Origin: UBA5314 sp035560815
Lineage (GTDB): Bacteria > Bacillota > Syntrophomonadia > Syntrophomonadales > Syntrophomonadaceae
Assembly (NCBI GenBank): GCA_035560815.1
Contig: DATMYR010000080.1
Span: 40,725 to 104,724, forward strand
Reading direction: 5' to 3'
Length of the DNA stretch: 64,000 nucleotides
The position numbers and the translations under genes are program-made. This document shows, piece by piece, positions 8,739 to 18,686 of this stretch. Under the pieces are notes generated by a model that did not search any database, was not told where the DNA came from, and saw nothing but the letters and a program-made list of their open reading frames with translations. The stretch's first letter is position 1. Each line of letters starts with the position of its first letter.

Positions 8739-10295
8739 TTATTCGCGGACGTTTTGCTCCAGCGCGTCCAGTTTCTCATTTATCTCCAAAGAAAGCTGCT
8801 GCCAGCCTTCATCATCGATCAAGCCGTTGCGATACGCTTCCCGCAAAGAGCTTTTCTCGGTTAGCAAAGCCTGACGAAGGGCCTGATCATCCTGGGTTTG
8901 GATCAATTCATCATCCTGCTGACCCAGCTCTTCGATCTTCTTCTCCATGACTTCCAGGCGTTGCAGGTATTGAGCTCGCAAACGCTGGTGGCTTTGATAT
9001 GATAGGGCTTTACGACTTTCTAACAAATCCAATTCCTTAACAGCCTCCTGAGCCGCCATGATCTGGCTGACCAGACGGCTGTGCTCAGCCTGCCAGTTCC
9101 GTTTGGACGTTAAACCCAATCTCTTTAAGAGGGGTTTGGTGGTCAACCCTTGTAACAATAAGGACAGCAGTACCACCCCAAAGGTAAGCAAAAGGATTTC
9201 ATCTCGCTTTGGGAAACTATGATCCAGGCTCAAAGCCAAAGCCATGGGGATGGCGCCTCGCAATCCACCCCAGAACAGCATATGCTGCCACTTAACCGGA
9301 ACATGATATCCTGAAAATTTCACCATCGGACTTAGTCCATAGATGGCTATAGCGCGACCAGCGAGAACAATAAGAAAACCGGCTAAAATCATTGGAAGTA
9401 AAGGCCACAGATTCACCAGGGTCACCTCAAAACCAACCAGGAGAAACACCATGGAATTCACCGCAAAAGCCGCGTATTCCCAAAAAGAGTTCACTGCCAG
9501 ACGGGTATTGGCCGACATTTCCTTTTGCATACCATAACTTCCCATAACCAGGCCAGCCGCCACTACTGCAATTACTCCAGATGCATGGAGCCATTCGGCA
9601 GATAGGTAAGAAGCAAAAACCACAACGGTAGTAAGCATAATCTCCAAAAGATGATCATCAAATTCCTGGGTAACACGGGAAGCAATTAAACCAATAGCTC
9701 CTCCCAGTGCAGCCCCTCCGGCTACAACAGTCAAAAAGGAGCTGACTCCATTTAGTGGGGTAGTATCTTGTCCTGCAGCAAAAGAAACCAGGAGAGTAAA
9801 AAGCACAATGGCTACTCCATCGTTGAAAACACTCTCACCTTCCATGATCATACTCAAGTTCCTGCCGACACCCGATTCTCGAAAAATAGCAATAACCGAG
9901 ATGGGATCGGTTGGGGAAATAAGCGCCCCGAAGACTAACGCTGCTTCCAGGGGCAATCCCAGCAGTCGGTAGGCCAGCCATGCGGTAACCATCGTAGCTA
10001 AAAGAGTACCTATCAGTGCATAAATTGAAACTGGCTTCCAATTCGCCGCCAATAAGCTGACCCGCATGTTTATAGCTGCTTCAAATAAAAGCGGGGGTAA
10101 GAAGATAGCAAACAAAATGTGCGGGTCCAGGGAAACCTGAGGCAATAATCCTGTTGCTCCCATAACTAAACCAGTCATAACCAGGGCAAGGGCATAAGGT
10201 ATCTTAATGTAGCTCCCCACCATGGCCACCATGGTTGCCAAAACCAGCAGCCAGAAAAAGGTATTAAAATTACTCACCATACTTATAGCAAACAT
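8739..10295 (-). CDS. Na+/H+ antiporter, CPA1 (NhaP/NHE-like) family
   Basis: 518 residues. About twelve membrane helices fill residues 8-385, followed by a cytoplasmic, charged, helical tail of about 130 residues. Family motifs are visible: SPTDPISVIAIFRESG near residue 127 (the ion-binding Asp lies in this type of segment) and ESVFNDGVAIVLF near residue 152. The family exchanges cytoplasmic Na+ (or K+) for H+ and supports pH and salt homeostasis. The gene stands between the broken acetyltransferase and mfd; the 66-bp gap to mfd suggests it may be transcribed on its own or by read-through. Confidence 0.92.
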   Translation of the reverse strand: MFAISMVSNFNTFFWLLVLATMVAMVGSYIKIPYALALVMTGLVMGATGLLPQVSLDPHILFAIFLPPLLFEAAINMRVSLLAANWKPVSIYALIGTLLATMVTAWLAYRLLGLPLEAALVFGALISPTDPISVIAIFRESGVGRNLSMIMEGESVFNDGVAIVLFTLLVSFAAGQDTTPLNGVSSFLTVVAGGAALGGAIGLIASRVTQEFDDHLLEIMLTTVVVFASYLSAEWLHASGVIAVVAAGLVMGSYGMQKEMSANTRLAVNSFWEYAAFAVNSMVFLLVGFEVTLVNLWPLLPMILAGFLIVLAGRAIAIYGLSPMVKFSGYHVPVKWQHMLFWGGLRGAIPMALALSLDHSFPKRDEILLLTFGVVLLSLLLQGLTTKPLLKRLGLTSKRNWQAEHSRLVSQIMAAQEAVKELDLLESRKALSYQSHQRLRAQYLQRLEVMEKKIEELGQQDDELIQTQDDQALRQALLTEKSSLREAYRNGLIDDEGWQQLSLEINEKLDALEQNVRE

Positions 10296-10361
10296 AGCTA
10301 TTCCTCTCGTTTTACCTCTTGCTTTGTACCTCTGTCCTGTAGCAGAACATCCCTTCGCTTC

Positions 10362-13300
10362 TCAGATGTTCTCCAGAAGGATTTGCAGATCCTTTAGTGT
10401 GTGTTTCTCTCTTTTAAGAATCACAGTATAATCATTGATCTTTTTGATGGTGCCCCCCAGCGTCCGCGGGTCAAAACCGGAAGGCAGCTTTTGGGCTAAC
10501 TGTAGTTCAATCGTGGAGCCTTTGCGCCTTAGTGTCTTTATTTTTTTATCCCGAGCCAGGACCCGCAAGCGGGAAATCTGCAGGAAATTCTCGACCGCAG
10601 GTGGTAGTTTGCCAAACCTGTCCACCAGTTCATCTTTTATCTCCTCCACTTCCTCCTGGTTGGCTGATAAGAGCAATCTCCGGTATATGCGCATTTTGGT
10701 TCCCGAATCGGGTATGTAGTTATCCGGTATGTAGTAATCACTGTCGATATCCAGTTGGGGATGCAGTGTTTCAACCGGAGCCTCCCCTTTTAGCCGGGCG
10801 GTTTCCTGCTCCAAAAGACGGCAATACATATCAAATCCCACTGCCTGGATATATCCGTGCTGCTCGGGTCCCAGAATATTGCCCGCTCCCCTTATCTCCA
10901 GGTCGCGCAGGGCGATTTTTATTCCCGAGCCCAGCTCAGTAAACTCCCGGATGGCGTTTAATCGCTTCTGCGCGTTCTCGTTAATGACTTTATAAGGCCG
11001 ATAGGTTAGGAAGGCATAAGCCAATCGGTTGGAGCGCCCCACCCGGCCGCGCAGTTGGTATAATTGAGCCAGCCCCATTTTATCAGCTTCATCCACAATA
11101 ATGGTATTCACATTGGGCATATCCAGCCCCGACTCAATAATGGTAGTGCAAAGAAAAACCTGGTATTTGCCCTGCACGAAATCGATCATGGTGCGAGCCA
11201 GCGTTTCTTCATTCATACGGCCATGTCCTACGGCAATGCTTATCCCGGGCAGCAGTCGTTGAAGATCCTCTTTGACCCGATAAATGTCTTCAATACGATT
11301 GTGAACAAAAAACACCTGCCCGTTTCTTTCAATCTCGCTAACCATTGCTTCCAGTATGATCTCTTCATTGTATTCAAGCACATAGGTGCTGATCGGGTAG
11401 CGTTCCGGCGGAGGGGTTTCAATAACCGTCATATCTCGTAAGCCGGTTAATGACATATAGAGGCTGCGGGGAATCGGAGTGGCGGAAAGACTGAGCACAT
11501 CCACAAGTTCCTTGTAGGCCCTGATTTTTTCCTTTTGCACAACACCGAAGCGATGCTCTTCATCGATGATCAAAAGACCCAGGTCTTTAAATTCAACATC
11601 ACGGGACAGCAGTCGATGGGTGCCGATCACCACATCCACCAGACCCTTCCTTAATTCAGCTGCTATCTTTCTTTGTTCAGCGGGCGAGCGAAAGCGGCTC
11701 AAAGCTTCGATGACCGTCGGGTAGGGGGCAAAGCGCTCCCGGAAGGATTGATAGTGCTGCTCGGCTAGAACTGTGGTGGGCACCAGAATTACCACCTGCT
11801 TGCCATCCATCACCGCTTTGAAAGCAGCCCGCATGGCCACTTCGGTCTTTCCATATCCCACGTCGCCGCACACCAGACGGTCCATAGGGCGGCGGCTTTC
11901 CATGTCTCGTTTCACATCCTTGATGGCCTGCAATTGATCAGCGGTTTCCTGGTAGGGGAATGCCTCTTCAAATTGGCCCTGCCAGGGGGTATCAGGAGAA
12001 TAGATGTAGCCTTCCTGAGCCTGGCGCCGGGCGTAGCGCAGCAACAGCTCCTGGGCCATCTCCTGGATGGAATCGGCTACCCGTTGTTTGGTGCGCTCCC
12101 AATCGCTGCCCCCCAGACGGCTTAGACGCGGCTCTTTCTCTTCCGAGGTGGTAAAGCGGTAAAGCAAATCCAGTTTATCAAGGGGAAGATAGAGACGATC
12201 CGTCCCTGCATATTGAAGAATAATGTACTCGCGGGTTACTCCGTCACTAGTTACCTGCGTCACTCCTCGGAATATCCCGATACCATGGTTTTCATGAACG
12301 ACGTAATCGCCGATTCGCAAATCTTCTACCAACAGGCGCTCCTGCTGCTGAGAAGATCGTTTCCGGCTTCGAGTCCCCTTTTTACGCCATATATCCTTTT
12401 CTCCGACCAGGGCTAATTTAAGTGTTTGGCTGATAAACCCCTTTTCAAATGCACAGTCGACAAACTCTACACCGCTTAGATGACGGTCAAGTAATTCTTT
12501 GCTGATTAACTCCCGGGCGGTTTTTCCTTTGACGGCCATCTGCACTTCATATCCCCGGCTCAACCATTCCGACAAGCGAGAAAAAAGAAGCTCTAGATTA
12601 TTATGAAAATACTCCATTTCCTGCTGGGAAATGTGCTCCAAGCTTCCAACCTGAACCTGGGGAATGTTGCCCGGGAAAAAGGAATGATACAAGACCTGGC
12701 GCTTATCAAGCTGAGCGCTCCACACCTCTCTGTCCTGAGGCTCCAATTCAGGGACTGACTTTCCTTCTTTATGAGCTTCCTTGATAGTTTCCCGGTATCG
12801 CTTCAGACTGCGCTCCCATGTCTTGTAGAAATCCCGTGGTTCGTCAAAAAAGACCAGTCCCTCTCCAACCAGGTAGTCAAAAAGGCTGGCCTGAAGTCCC
12901 TTCCTTGCCATTTCATCTGCCGGTAAAACAGTAATCTTGGTCTGCTTCTCAACGGACAGCTGGCTATTTATGTCAAAGGTGCGAATGAATTCAATGGTAT
13001 CTCCGAAGAAATCGAGGCGATATGGTTTTTTTTCATTAAGGGGATAAATGTCTAGAAGGCCACCCCGGATGGCAAATTCCCCCGGACGCGTGATGGTATC
13101 AGCCCGGCTGTATCCGTTTTCGACCAGAGAACGGGCGATTCCATCCCGACTTCGTTCCTGACCTACTTCCAGGTGCAGCGTTTGCTCCTGCATCTGACGG
13201 GGCGATAGGATAGGGAAAAGAAAGGCGCCCGGTGTAGCAATGATATATAGATTACGCCGCCGGTGGAAAAGACAGTCGTCCAGCGTGATGATGCGTCCTA

Positions 13301-13568
13301 CCTCCACCGAAGAATAGTTTTCCTTCATAAAGGCCAGATCACGGCCTAGAAAAAGACGTATCCTCTCCCGGGGAACAAGTCCCTCCAGGCCTCTTTGCAG
13401 ATCATAAGCCTTCTCCTCATCAGGTACCAGACACAACACATAACCTGGATGTTCTTCCACAAGGTGATGAATCACATAGCTTTTCGCCGCGCCGGATAAT
13501 CCGGTTAATAGCAGGTTTTCCCTGCGGGCCAGACATCCGGCCAGGTGTTTGAATAGTGTTTCGTTCAA
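10362..13568 (-). CDS. mfd: Transcription-repair coupling factor Mfd
   Basis: 1068 residues, about 100 shorter than many Mfd proteins. Order of domains: UvrB-like N-terminal modules; the RNA polymerase interaction (CarD-like) domain with RIGDYVVHENHGIGIFRG near residue 418; an SF2 translocase with Walker A GDVGYGKTE near 565 and the DEEH box near 669; helicase C motifs including QLRGRVGRS; and a C-terminal TRCF domain. Mfd removes stalled RNA polymerase and recruits UvrA. The start is TTG, with GGGGAGG seven bases ahead. The gene follows fin and pth as in B. subtilis, but spoVT, its downstream neighbour there, is absent. Confidence 0.97.
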   Translation of the reverse strand: MNETLFKHLAGCLARRENLLLTGLSGAAKSYVIHHLVEEHPGYVLCLVPDEEKAYDLQRGLEGLVPRERIRLFLGRDLAFMKENYSSVEVGRIITLDDCLFHRRRNLYIIATPGAFLFPILSPRQMQEQTLHLEVGQERSRDGIARSLVENGYSRADTITRPGEFAIRGGLLDIYPLNEKKPYRLDFFGDTIEFIRTFDINSQLSVEKQTKITVLPADEMARKGLQASLFDYLVGEGLVFFDEPRDFYKTWERSLKRYRETIKEAHKEGKSVPELEPQDREVWSAQLDKRQVLYHSFFPGNIPQVQVGSLEHISQQEMEYFHNNLELLFSRLSEWLSRGYEVQMAVKGKTARELISKELLDRHLSGVEFVDCAFEKGFISQTLKLALVGEKDIWRKKGTRSRKRSSQQQERLLVEDLRIGDYVVHENHGIGIFRGVTQVTSDGVTREYIILQYAGTDRLYLPLDKLDLLYRFTTSEEKEPRLSRLGGSDWERTKQRVADSIQEMAQELLLRYARRQAQEGYIYSPDTPWQGQFEEAFPYQETADQLQAIKDVKRDMESRRPMDRLVCGDVGYGKTEVAMRAAFKAVMDGKQVVILVPTTVLAEQHYQSFRERFAPYPTVIEALSRFRSPAEQRKIAAELRKGLVDVVIGTHRLLSRDVEFKDLGLLIIDEEHRFGVVQKEKIRAYKELVDVLSLSATPIPRSLYMSLTGLRDMTVIETPPPERYPISTYVLEYNEEIILEAMVSEIERNGQVFFVHNRIEDIYRVKEDLQRLLPGISIAVGHGRMNEETLARTMIDFVQGKYQVFLCTTIIESGLDMPNVNTIIVDEADKMGLAQLYQLRGRVGRSNRLAYAFLTYRPYKVINENAQKRLNAIREFTELGSGIKIALRDLEIRGAGNILGPEQHGYIQAVGFDMYCRLLEQETARLKGEAPVETLHPQLDIDSDYYIPDNYIPDSGTKMRIYRRLLLSANQEEVEEIKDELVDRFGKLPPAVENFLQISRLRVLARDKKIKTLRRKGSTIELQLAQKLPSGFDPRTLGGTIKKINDYTVILKREKHTLKDLQILLENI

Positions 13569-13688
13569 ACCCCTACCTCCCCAAGACTAAAGGTGGACAC
13601 TGCATCTTGCAGCCTCCACTCATAAATTTTTCTCAACACAGTCTAATTCCTGGTCCCCGAGATATTGGTATGTTCGAGGCCCTAGAAG

Positions 13689-13886
13689 TTAATTATACGA
13701 AGGATTCCAATTCGTTATATTGGATTCCCCTTCTATCCCTAATTCCAGCCCACAGTCAGGACATAACCCGGTTACCTCTACTGCACCCTGGGGTCCTTCC
13801 ACTTCGATATCCTGGTATACTTCCCGGCAACAATCGCAAATATAGTATAATCTCAACCATCCCGCCCCATTTCTCACCTTTTTCAT
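13689..13886 (-). CDS. Fin-like zinc-finger anti-sigma-F protein (by context)
   Basis: 65 residues with two cysteine pairs (CDCC near residue 18, CPDC near residue 42). B. subtilis Fin (YabK) is a small zinc-binding anti-sigma-F factor encoded between spoVC and mfd, exactly the position here. The core LYYICDCC resembles the Fin N-terminus, so translation may really begin at a TTG at 13856 preceded by a G-rich stretch, rather than at the ATG at 13886. The sequence is too short and diverged for certainty. Fin inhibits sigma-F late in forespore development. Confidence 0.65.
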   Translation of the reverse strand: MKKVRNGAGWLRLYYICDCCREVYQDIEVEGPQGAVEVTGLCPDCGLELGIEGESNITNWNPSYN

Positions 13887-13921
13887 ATTTTCTCTTAGCC
13901 ATGGGGCGAATATTCAGGTAA

Positions 13922-14473
13922 TTAATTATACTCGTTCATTGCGACTCCTATGCCATGTTTGAGCCAGCACTCCAGAGCATCAACGGCTTTGTCCATGGCG
14001 GTATTCATCAGCTTTTTCTCCTCGCTGGAGATGGCGCCCAACACCCAGTCTACCGTATCTCCCGGGGGCCGGCCTATACCGACGCGCACGCGGGCAAAAT
14101 CCTGGCTGCCCAGCGACTCTATTATGGAAAGCATTCCCTTGTGTCCCCCGGCTCCTCCCTGAGCACGCAGACGGATCTGTCCAGGGGGGATATCCATATC
14201 ATCATAAACAACTATCAGGTCGTGGATGGGGATTTTATGCCAGTGTAAAATACCCTGCACTGCTCGACCACTTAAATTCATATAGGTAAGAGGTTTAGCC
14301 AGGAGCACCCGATCGCCGGACCAACGCAAGGAAGCCAACCAGGCATCGAAACGCTTCTGTTCTCTTTCGATCCCATGGCGGCTTGCCAGACCATCGACGG
14401 CTTGAAATCCCATATTGTGCCGGGAGGCGGCATATTTCACCCCCGGGTTCCCCAATCCCACAATCAACTTCAT
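13922..14473 (-). CDS. pth: Peptidyl-tRNA hydrolase
   Basis: 183 residues, the usual size. It has the family start GLGNPGVKYAASRHNMGF, with the catalytic His in RHNMGF, plus KPLTYMNLSG and VYDDMDIPPGQIRLR with its conserved Asp. The enzyme frees tRNA from prematurely released peptidyl-tRNA. In B. subtilis the same locus is spoVC, named for a sporulation defect. A terminator separates it from the upstream L25 gene. Confidence 0.97.
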   Translation of the reverse strand: MKLIVGLGNPGVKYAASRHNMGFQAVDGLASRHGIEREQKRFDAWLASLRWSGDRVLLAKPLTYMNLSGRAVQGILHWHKIPIHDLIVVYDDMDIPPGQIRLRAQGGAGGHKGMLSIIESLGSQDFARVRVGIGRPPGDTVDWVLGAISSEEKKLMNTAMDKAVDALECWLKHGIGVAMNEYN

Positions 14474-14504
14474 TAATCTCTTTGCTTCTTTCCCATTTCC
14501 GTGA

Positions 14505-14530
14505 TAAAAACCCCGGCTGGAGCCGGGGTT
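14505..14530 (-). terminator. Rho-independent terminator after the L25 (ctc) gene
   Basis: A 7-bp perfect GC stem, CCCCGGC/GCCGGGG, with a TGGA loop (plus strand 14511-14528) is followed on the minus strand by a run of five T (14510-14506). It lies 11 bp beyond the L25 stop and ahead of pth. Confidence 0.85.
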
Positions 14531-14540
14531 CTTCGCATCA

Positions 14541-15149
14541 CTACTTGCCCTGCTCTGATTCCGCTACTGGCGCACTTTCGCCGGCGGGCAGCCGGCCCTC
14601 ATGCAGTATGGTGAGAATGATTTGGTCAGGCTCGCTGATAAGATTAACCCCCGCAGGAAGAACCAATTCGGAAGCGCTGACCTGGTCTCCTGGCCCCAGA
14701 AGGGAAACATCAACCGCCAGGTATTCGGGAAGACTCTCAGGCAGACAGCTAATATGCACTTCCCGAGCTTCAACCTGCAAAATCCCGCCCTTGTCGTGGA
14801 GGTTCTCTTCTCCTAATATCTGCACGGCTACTGCCGCCTCCATTTGTACCGCCAGGTTGACCCTCATAAAGTCAACATGGATGATATTGCCGTTTATAGC
14901 ATGCTTTTGCAAATCCCGTACCACAGCCGGAATTGGCATCGGAATCCCTTCAACTTCCAGATAAAATAATCCTCGGGAGCCCTGGGTGGAAAACAAGTGG
15001 TTCAAGGTTTTTCCGTTGCAAGCGATTGCAACATTGGCTTCCCCTTTGCTGTAGATAATCCCGGGTACTTTCGCTTCCCTTTTCATTTTATGCCGGTAGG
15101 CCTTACTTGCTGTCCGCTGTTGACAGTTAATGGTATTCATTTTAGCCAT
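14541..15149 (-). CDS. rplY: 50S ribosomal protein L25/TL5/Ctc
   Basis: 202 residues, the long two-domain (TL5/Ctc) form: an N-terminal 5S-rRNA-binding domain (about 1-95) and a C-terminal beta domain, ending in a Glu/Ala-rich tail. It binds 5S rRNA in the large subunit and, in B. subtilis, is induced by general stress. AAGGAGG precedes the ATG. Its position between prs and pth matches the conserved order. Confidence 0.95.
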   Translation of the reverse strand: MAKMNTINCQQRTASKAYRHKMKREAKVPGIIYSKGEANVAIACNGKTLNHLFSTQGSRGLFYLEVEGIPMPIPAVVRDLQKHAINGNIIHVDFMRVNLAVQMEAAVAVQILGEENLHDKGGILQVEAREVHISCLPESLPEYLAVDVSLLGPGDQVSASELVLPAGVNLISEPDQIILTILHEGRLPAGESAPVAESEQGK

Positions 15150-15266
15150 AGTATCCTCCTTAATTTCTGTAAACCTATGCAGCAGGGTGAGAATAACACG
15201 GCTTTTTGCTGTTCTTCCCAGAGTTGTTGCGAAAAGGGTCCAGCATTACCTTAATTCACAGCACTC

Positions 15267-16223
15267 CTAGAACTCAAACAATTTACTCACCGAGAGATCC
15301 TCATGGATGCGCAATATCGCTTCTCCCACCAGGGGGGCAACGGAAAGAATGGTCATGTTGGGCAGTATCTTGCTATCTTCTAAAGGAATCGTGTTTGTAA
15401 TAATTATCTCCTTCAGTGGCGCTTTTGATAACCTCTCAATGGCGGGCCCGGAAAACACCGGATGTGTGCAACAGGCGAAAACCTCGCGAGCCCCTTTTTC
15501 CATCATTACCTCGGCCGCTGAGCAAATAGTGCCGGCCGTGTCGATAATATCATCGATAATGACCACTGATTTGCCACACACGTCACCGATGACGTTCATG
15601 ATCTCTGAGACATTGGGTTCCGGTCTTCTTTTATCTACGATAGCCAGGGGAGCATCCAACTTGGCTGCCAGGTCGCGAGCCCGGGTTACACCTCCGACAT
15701 CGGGAGAAACCACTACGGCATTTTCCTTAAGTGTTTTGGTTTTCAGGTATTCGGCAATGGTTGGAACCCCCGGTAGATGGTCTACCGGTATATCATAAAA
15801 CCCCTGAATCTGATAGGCGTGAAGATCCACCGCCACCACCCGGTGGGCACCGGCTTCCACGATCAGATTGGATACCAGCTTGGCGGTTATTGGATCGCGG
15901 GCCCGGCTCTTGCGATCCTGGCGGGCATATCCATAGTAGGGGATCACGGCATTAATGCGGGATGCTGATGCGCGCCGGAAGGCGTCAATCATAATCAAGA
16001 GCTCCATGAGATTATCATTGACCGGCCAACACGTGGGCTGAACCACAAAAACATCCACCCCGCGAACCGTTTCATTGATAGCACAGCTGATTTCCCCATC
16101 AGAAAAATGCGAGACTTTGGCTTCACCAATAGGAATCCCCAGATAAGACGCAATCTCATGCGCCAACTGGATGTTGGCGTTCCCGGTAAACAACTTCATC
16201 CTCCACCTGGATGCTTTCATCAT
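15267..16223 (-). CDS. prs: Ribose-phosphate pyrophosphokinase
   Basis: 318 residues from the ATG at 16223, which has AGGAGGT seven bases upstream; a TTG at 16229 in the same frame is less well placed. Motifs: FSDGEIS near the N-terminus; the metal-binding histidine in DLHAYQIQGF; the flexible loop SPDVGGVTRAR; and the PRPP-binding signature VVIIDDIIDTAGTI. It makes PRPP for purine, pyrimidine, histidine and tryptophan synthesis. It lies 12 bp after glmU and is probably co-transcribed with it. Confidence 0.97.
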   Translation of the reverse strand: MMKASRWRMKLFTGNANIQLAHEIASYLGIPIGEAKVSHFSDGEISCAINETVRGVDVFVVQPTCWPVNDNLMELLIMIDAFRRASASRINAVIPYYGYARQDRKSRARDPITAKLVSNLIVEAGAHRVVAVDLHAYQIQGFYDIPVDHLPGVPTIAEYLKTKTLKENAVVVSPDVGGVTRARDLAAKLDAPLAIVDKRRPEPNVSEIMNVIGDVCGKSVVIIDDIIDTAGTICSAAEVMMEKGAREVFACCTHPVFSGPAIERLSKAPLKEIIITNTIPLEDSKILPNMTILSVAPLVGEAILRIHEDLSVSKLFEF

Positions 16224-16235
16224 CACCAATACCTC

Positions 16236-17609
16236 CTATGAATCCTCTCGCTTCTTTCTCTTCGACCAATTAGGGATATGCTTTTGTGGGGCTCGCTCAA
16301 CCGCCAGCGTATCGGGGGGGACATCGCGTGACAGTGATGACCCGGCCCCGGTAACAGAGTCCTTGCCCACTCTTATGGGTGCCACCAGATTGGTGTTGCT
16401 GCCGATAAAGACCCCGTCTTCTAAAATTGTAGGATATTTATGAATTCCGTCATAATTACAGGTGATGGTGCCGGCACCTATGTTTACGTGGCACCCTACC
16501 TGAGCATCCCCTACATAACTAAGATGCGGAACTTTACTGTGGGCACCGATATACGATTTCTTAATCTCAACAAAATCGCCCACCTTCACTCCTTCGTCCA
16601 AGACAGCCTCCGGCCTTAAATAGGCAAAAGGCCCAATCGTACATCGGGGGCCGATTTGAGCCTTGTTGACCCGAGAAGATTCGATGATCGTCTGATCGCC
16701 CACCAGGGAATCGCTGATTCGCGTAGAAGGGCCTATTTCGCAAGCGCAGCCGATGCGTGTAGCTCCTTCAATGATGGTGAAGGGAAGGATAATGGTATCC
16801 AAACCCACCTCTACATCCGCATCGATAAAGGTGGTAGCCGGATCCCTGATAACCACCCCCTGGTTTATCAGCTTTTCATGAATCCTATTTCGCATAATTT
16901 TATCTACAACGCTAAGCTGGATGCGGTCATTGACGCCCAAAATATCCTGTTCACATGGATTTAGGAAAACCTCCACGCTTTGTTCCCGGCTTTTTAAGAT
17001 GCTCAGCACATCGGTTAGATAGTATTCTCCCTGGGCGTTTTCAGTGTCAATACTGGCGAGAGCCAGAAAGGCTTCCCGGGCATCCAGACAGTAAATTCCG
17101 GAATTAATCTCTTGAACTCTTTTCTCTTCTTCGTTTGAATCCTTTTCTTCCACAATACGCGCAAATTCTCCCCGGCTACCCCGTAATACCCTGCCATAGC
17201 CGTAGGGGTCAGTCATGATGGTGGATAAGAGGGTGGCAGAGGCTTGCTTTTGGCGATGCAAGTCCATCAGTGAACCGAGAGTGGCTTCACGCAGAAGCGG
17301 GGTGTCTCCGGCCAGCACTAGTAAATGATTGTCTTGATCGATAAATCCTTCTGCTTGCATAAGCGCATGTCCGGTACCCAGTTGTTTTTCCTGAATTGCA
17401 AAATCCACGTCCTGACCGGCCAGTATATCCTGAACCACCTGACGCTCGTGGCCTACCACGACGACAACCTTTTTCACCCCAGCCGCCCGTACCGCTTGCA
17501 GCACATGAAGAATCATGGGCCTCCCGGCCACCGGATGGGCTACCTTGGGCAGCTCGGAACGCATCCTTACACCTTTTCCAGCTGCCAAAATCACTGCTGT
17601 GAATTCCAA
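16236..17609 (-). CDS. glmU: Bifunctional GlmU: N-acetylglucosamine-1-phosphate uridyltransferase / glucosamine-1-phosphate acetyltransferase
   Basis: 457 residues. The N-terminal pyrophosphorylase domain starts with VILAAGKGVRMRS and has GTGHALMQAE. The C-terminal half is a left-handed beta-helix of hexapeptide repeats with the acetyltransferase segment YVGDAQVGCHVNIGAGTITCNYDG (residues about 360-385, cited in part). It makes UDP-GlcNAc for peptidoglycan and for the glycan genes elsewhere in the window. The frame starts with TTG, preceded by TGGAG. Confidence 0.97.
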   Translation of the reverse strand: MEFTAVILAAGKGVRMRSELPKVAHPVAGRPMILHVLQAVRAAGVKKVVVVVGHERQVVQDILAGQDVDFAIQEKQLGTGHALMQAEGFIDQDNHLLVLAGDTPLLREATLGSLMDLHRQKQASATLLSTIMTDPYGYGRVLRGSRGEFARIVEEKDSNEEEKRVQEINSGIYCLDAREAFLALASIDTENAQGEYYLTDVLSILKSREQSVEVFLNPCEQDILGVNDRIQLSVVDKIMRNRIHEKLINQGVVIRDPATTFIDADVEVGLDTIILPFTIIEGATRIGCACEIGPSTRISDSLVGDQTIIESSRVNKAQIGPRCTIGPFAYLRPEAVLDEGVKVGDFVEIKKSYIGAHSKVPHLSYVGDAQVGCHVNIGAGTITCNYDGIHKYPTILEDGVFIGSNTNLVAPIRVGKDSVTGAGSSLSRDVPPDTLAVERAPQKHIPNWSKRKKREDS

Positions 17610-17896
17610 ATGTCTCCACTCCAGTATACGTTTTCTAAGTTTCTCCCTTCGGGAGCGTACAATCGTATTATACCCCGATGCAGATATGAATGAAAATTTT
17701 ATGGGGAATTATATCTTTCTACAAAGAAGGCTCATATTCCTTTTGTCCTCAAATTAATATACCTGTAAGTGGTGGGCATCAGGACAATAGAGAGCATTTA
17801 AGAAGCGGTTTGTAGGTAATAAGGCAGGTGGTCAAAATAATTGGATGAACTCTTTTTTCCTTAACGCAAATTACTGAAAGCATCTATAAATAGCAG
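17610..17896. promoter_or_regulatory. 287-bp leader region upstream of glmU with a candidate -10 box
   Basis: On the minus strand a perfect TATAAT (17672-17667) lies about 60 bases before the glmU start, with only a weak -35 upstream. A small stem, CTCCC-TTC-GGGAG (17643-17655), follows it in the leader. No gene was recognised in this gap. Confidence 0.45.
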
Positions 17897-18673
17897 CTAG
17901 AATGATATTTGATCCAAATACTTCAAGGCCAGCTCCAAGTCGCTGGGTTTGTCTACATCCACGCCCACCTCAGCATAGGGAGAAATAATGGCTTTGCCCC
18001 GAATGCCTAAGACTTCCTGAAAACGCTTTTCTGCCTGGCGGATATTTAACCGGCCCAATATATATTTTAACATTACGGAGAAGCCAAAGATCCGGGCAAT
18101 GGCTAGAGGATTCTTGCGGCGGGCTATGATCTGTCGGGCAATGTCGATACAAGACCCGATGACCTTATGACGGACAACAAAGAGATTGCCTCCGGTAAAG
18201 ATGCCTTCCCGGAGTTTTACATAAGTGCGCACCACTCCTGGAAACTTGGCCTCATTGACATCCCGGCTTGTTAGTGGATAAAAAAAGTCAGCTTCCATCT
18301 GCTCGCTGCGCGTTAAAAAATCATCAATGGCTTGCGAAGTGATAAAGGGAATATCGGTGGGCATAACCAGGATTTTTTCCGTGGTTCCGCTCTGGTCCAG
18401 GAGCTGCACCGCGTTGGCCAGGCTTTCAATGACATCATCCCCAGATCCCACAAAGGTGAGCTTTTCCTCCCGTCCCAACAGGTTGCGCAAGGCTTCTACC
18501 GGTCCGCTGATAATGATATTTCTGATTTTCGCAGATTGACGCAAAGACTTGTAAACATAATAGATCATGGGATAATTTCCGATAATAATCAGTGCCTCAT
18601 TATCATAAGGGGCAATCTTTTTTAATTCACCGCTGTTCTCTCCACCAGCCAGAATTACCGCATCGTACTGCAT
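17897..18673 (-). CDS. MobA-like nucleotidyltransferase family protein
   Basis: 258 residues from the ATG with GGAGG upstream; a longer frame to 18727 would overlap the regulator gene. The N-terminus YDAVILAGGENSGE is a variant of the NTP-binding Gly-rich loop seen in nucleotidyltransferases (usual form LAGGxGxR). LVMPTDIPFIT supplies the metal-binding Asp. The residues usually following the loop are altered, so the substrate is unclear; the closest known role would be NDP-sugar or molybdopterin-nucleotide synthesis. It sits between gntR and glmU, in the place held by spoVG/yabJ in B. subtilis. Confidence 0.75.
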   Translation of the reverse strand: MQYDAVILAGGENSGELKKIAPYDNEALIIIGNYPMIYYVYKSLRQSAKIRNIIISGPVEALRNLLGREEKLTFVGSGDDVIESLANAVQLLDQSGTTEKILVMPTDIPFITSQAIDDFLTRSEQMEADFFYPLTSRDVNEAKFPGVVRTYVKLREGIFTGGNLFVVRHKVIGSCIDIARQIIARRKNPLAIARIFGFSVMLKYILGRLNIRQAEKRFQEVLGIRGKAIISPYAEVGVDVDKPSDLELALKYLDQISF

Positions 18674-18686
18674 TCCATGTCCTCCG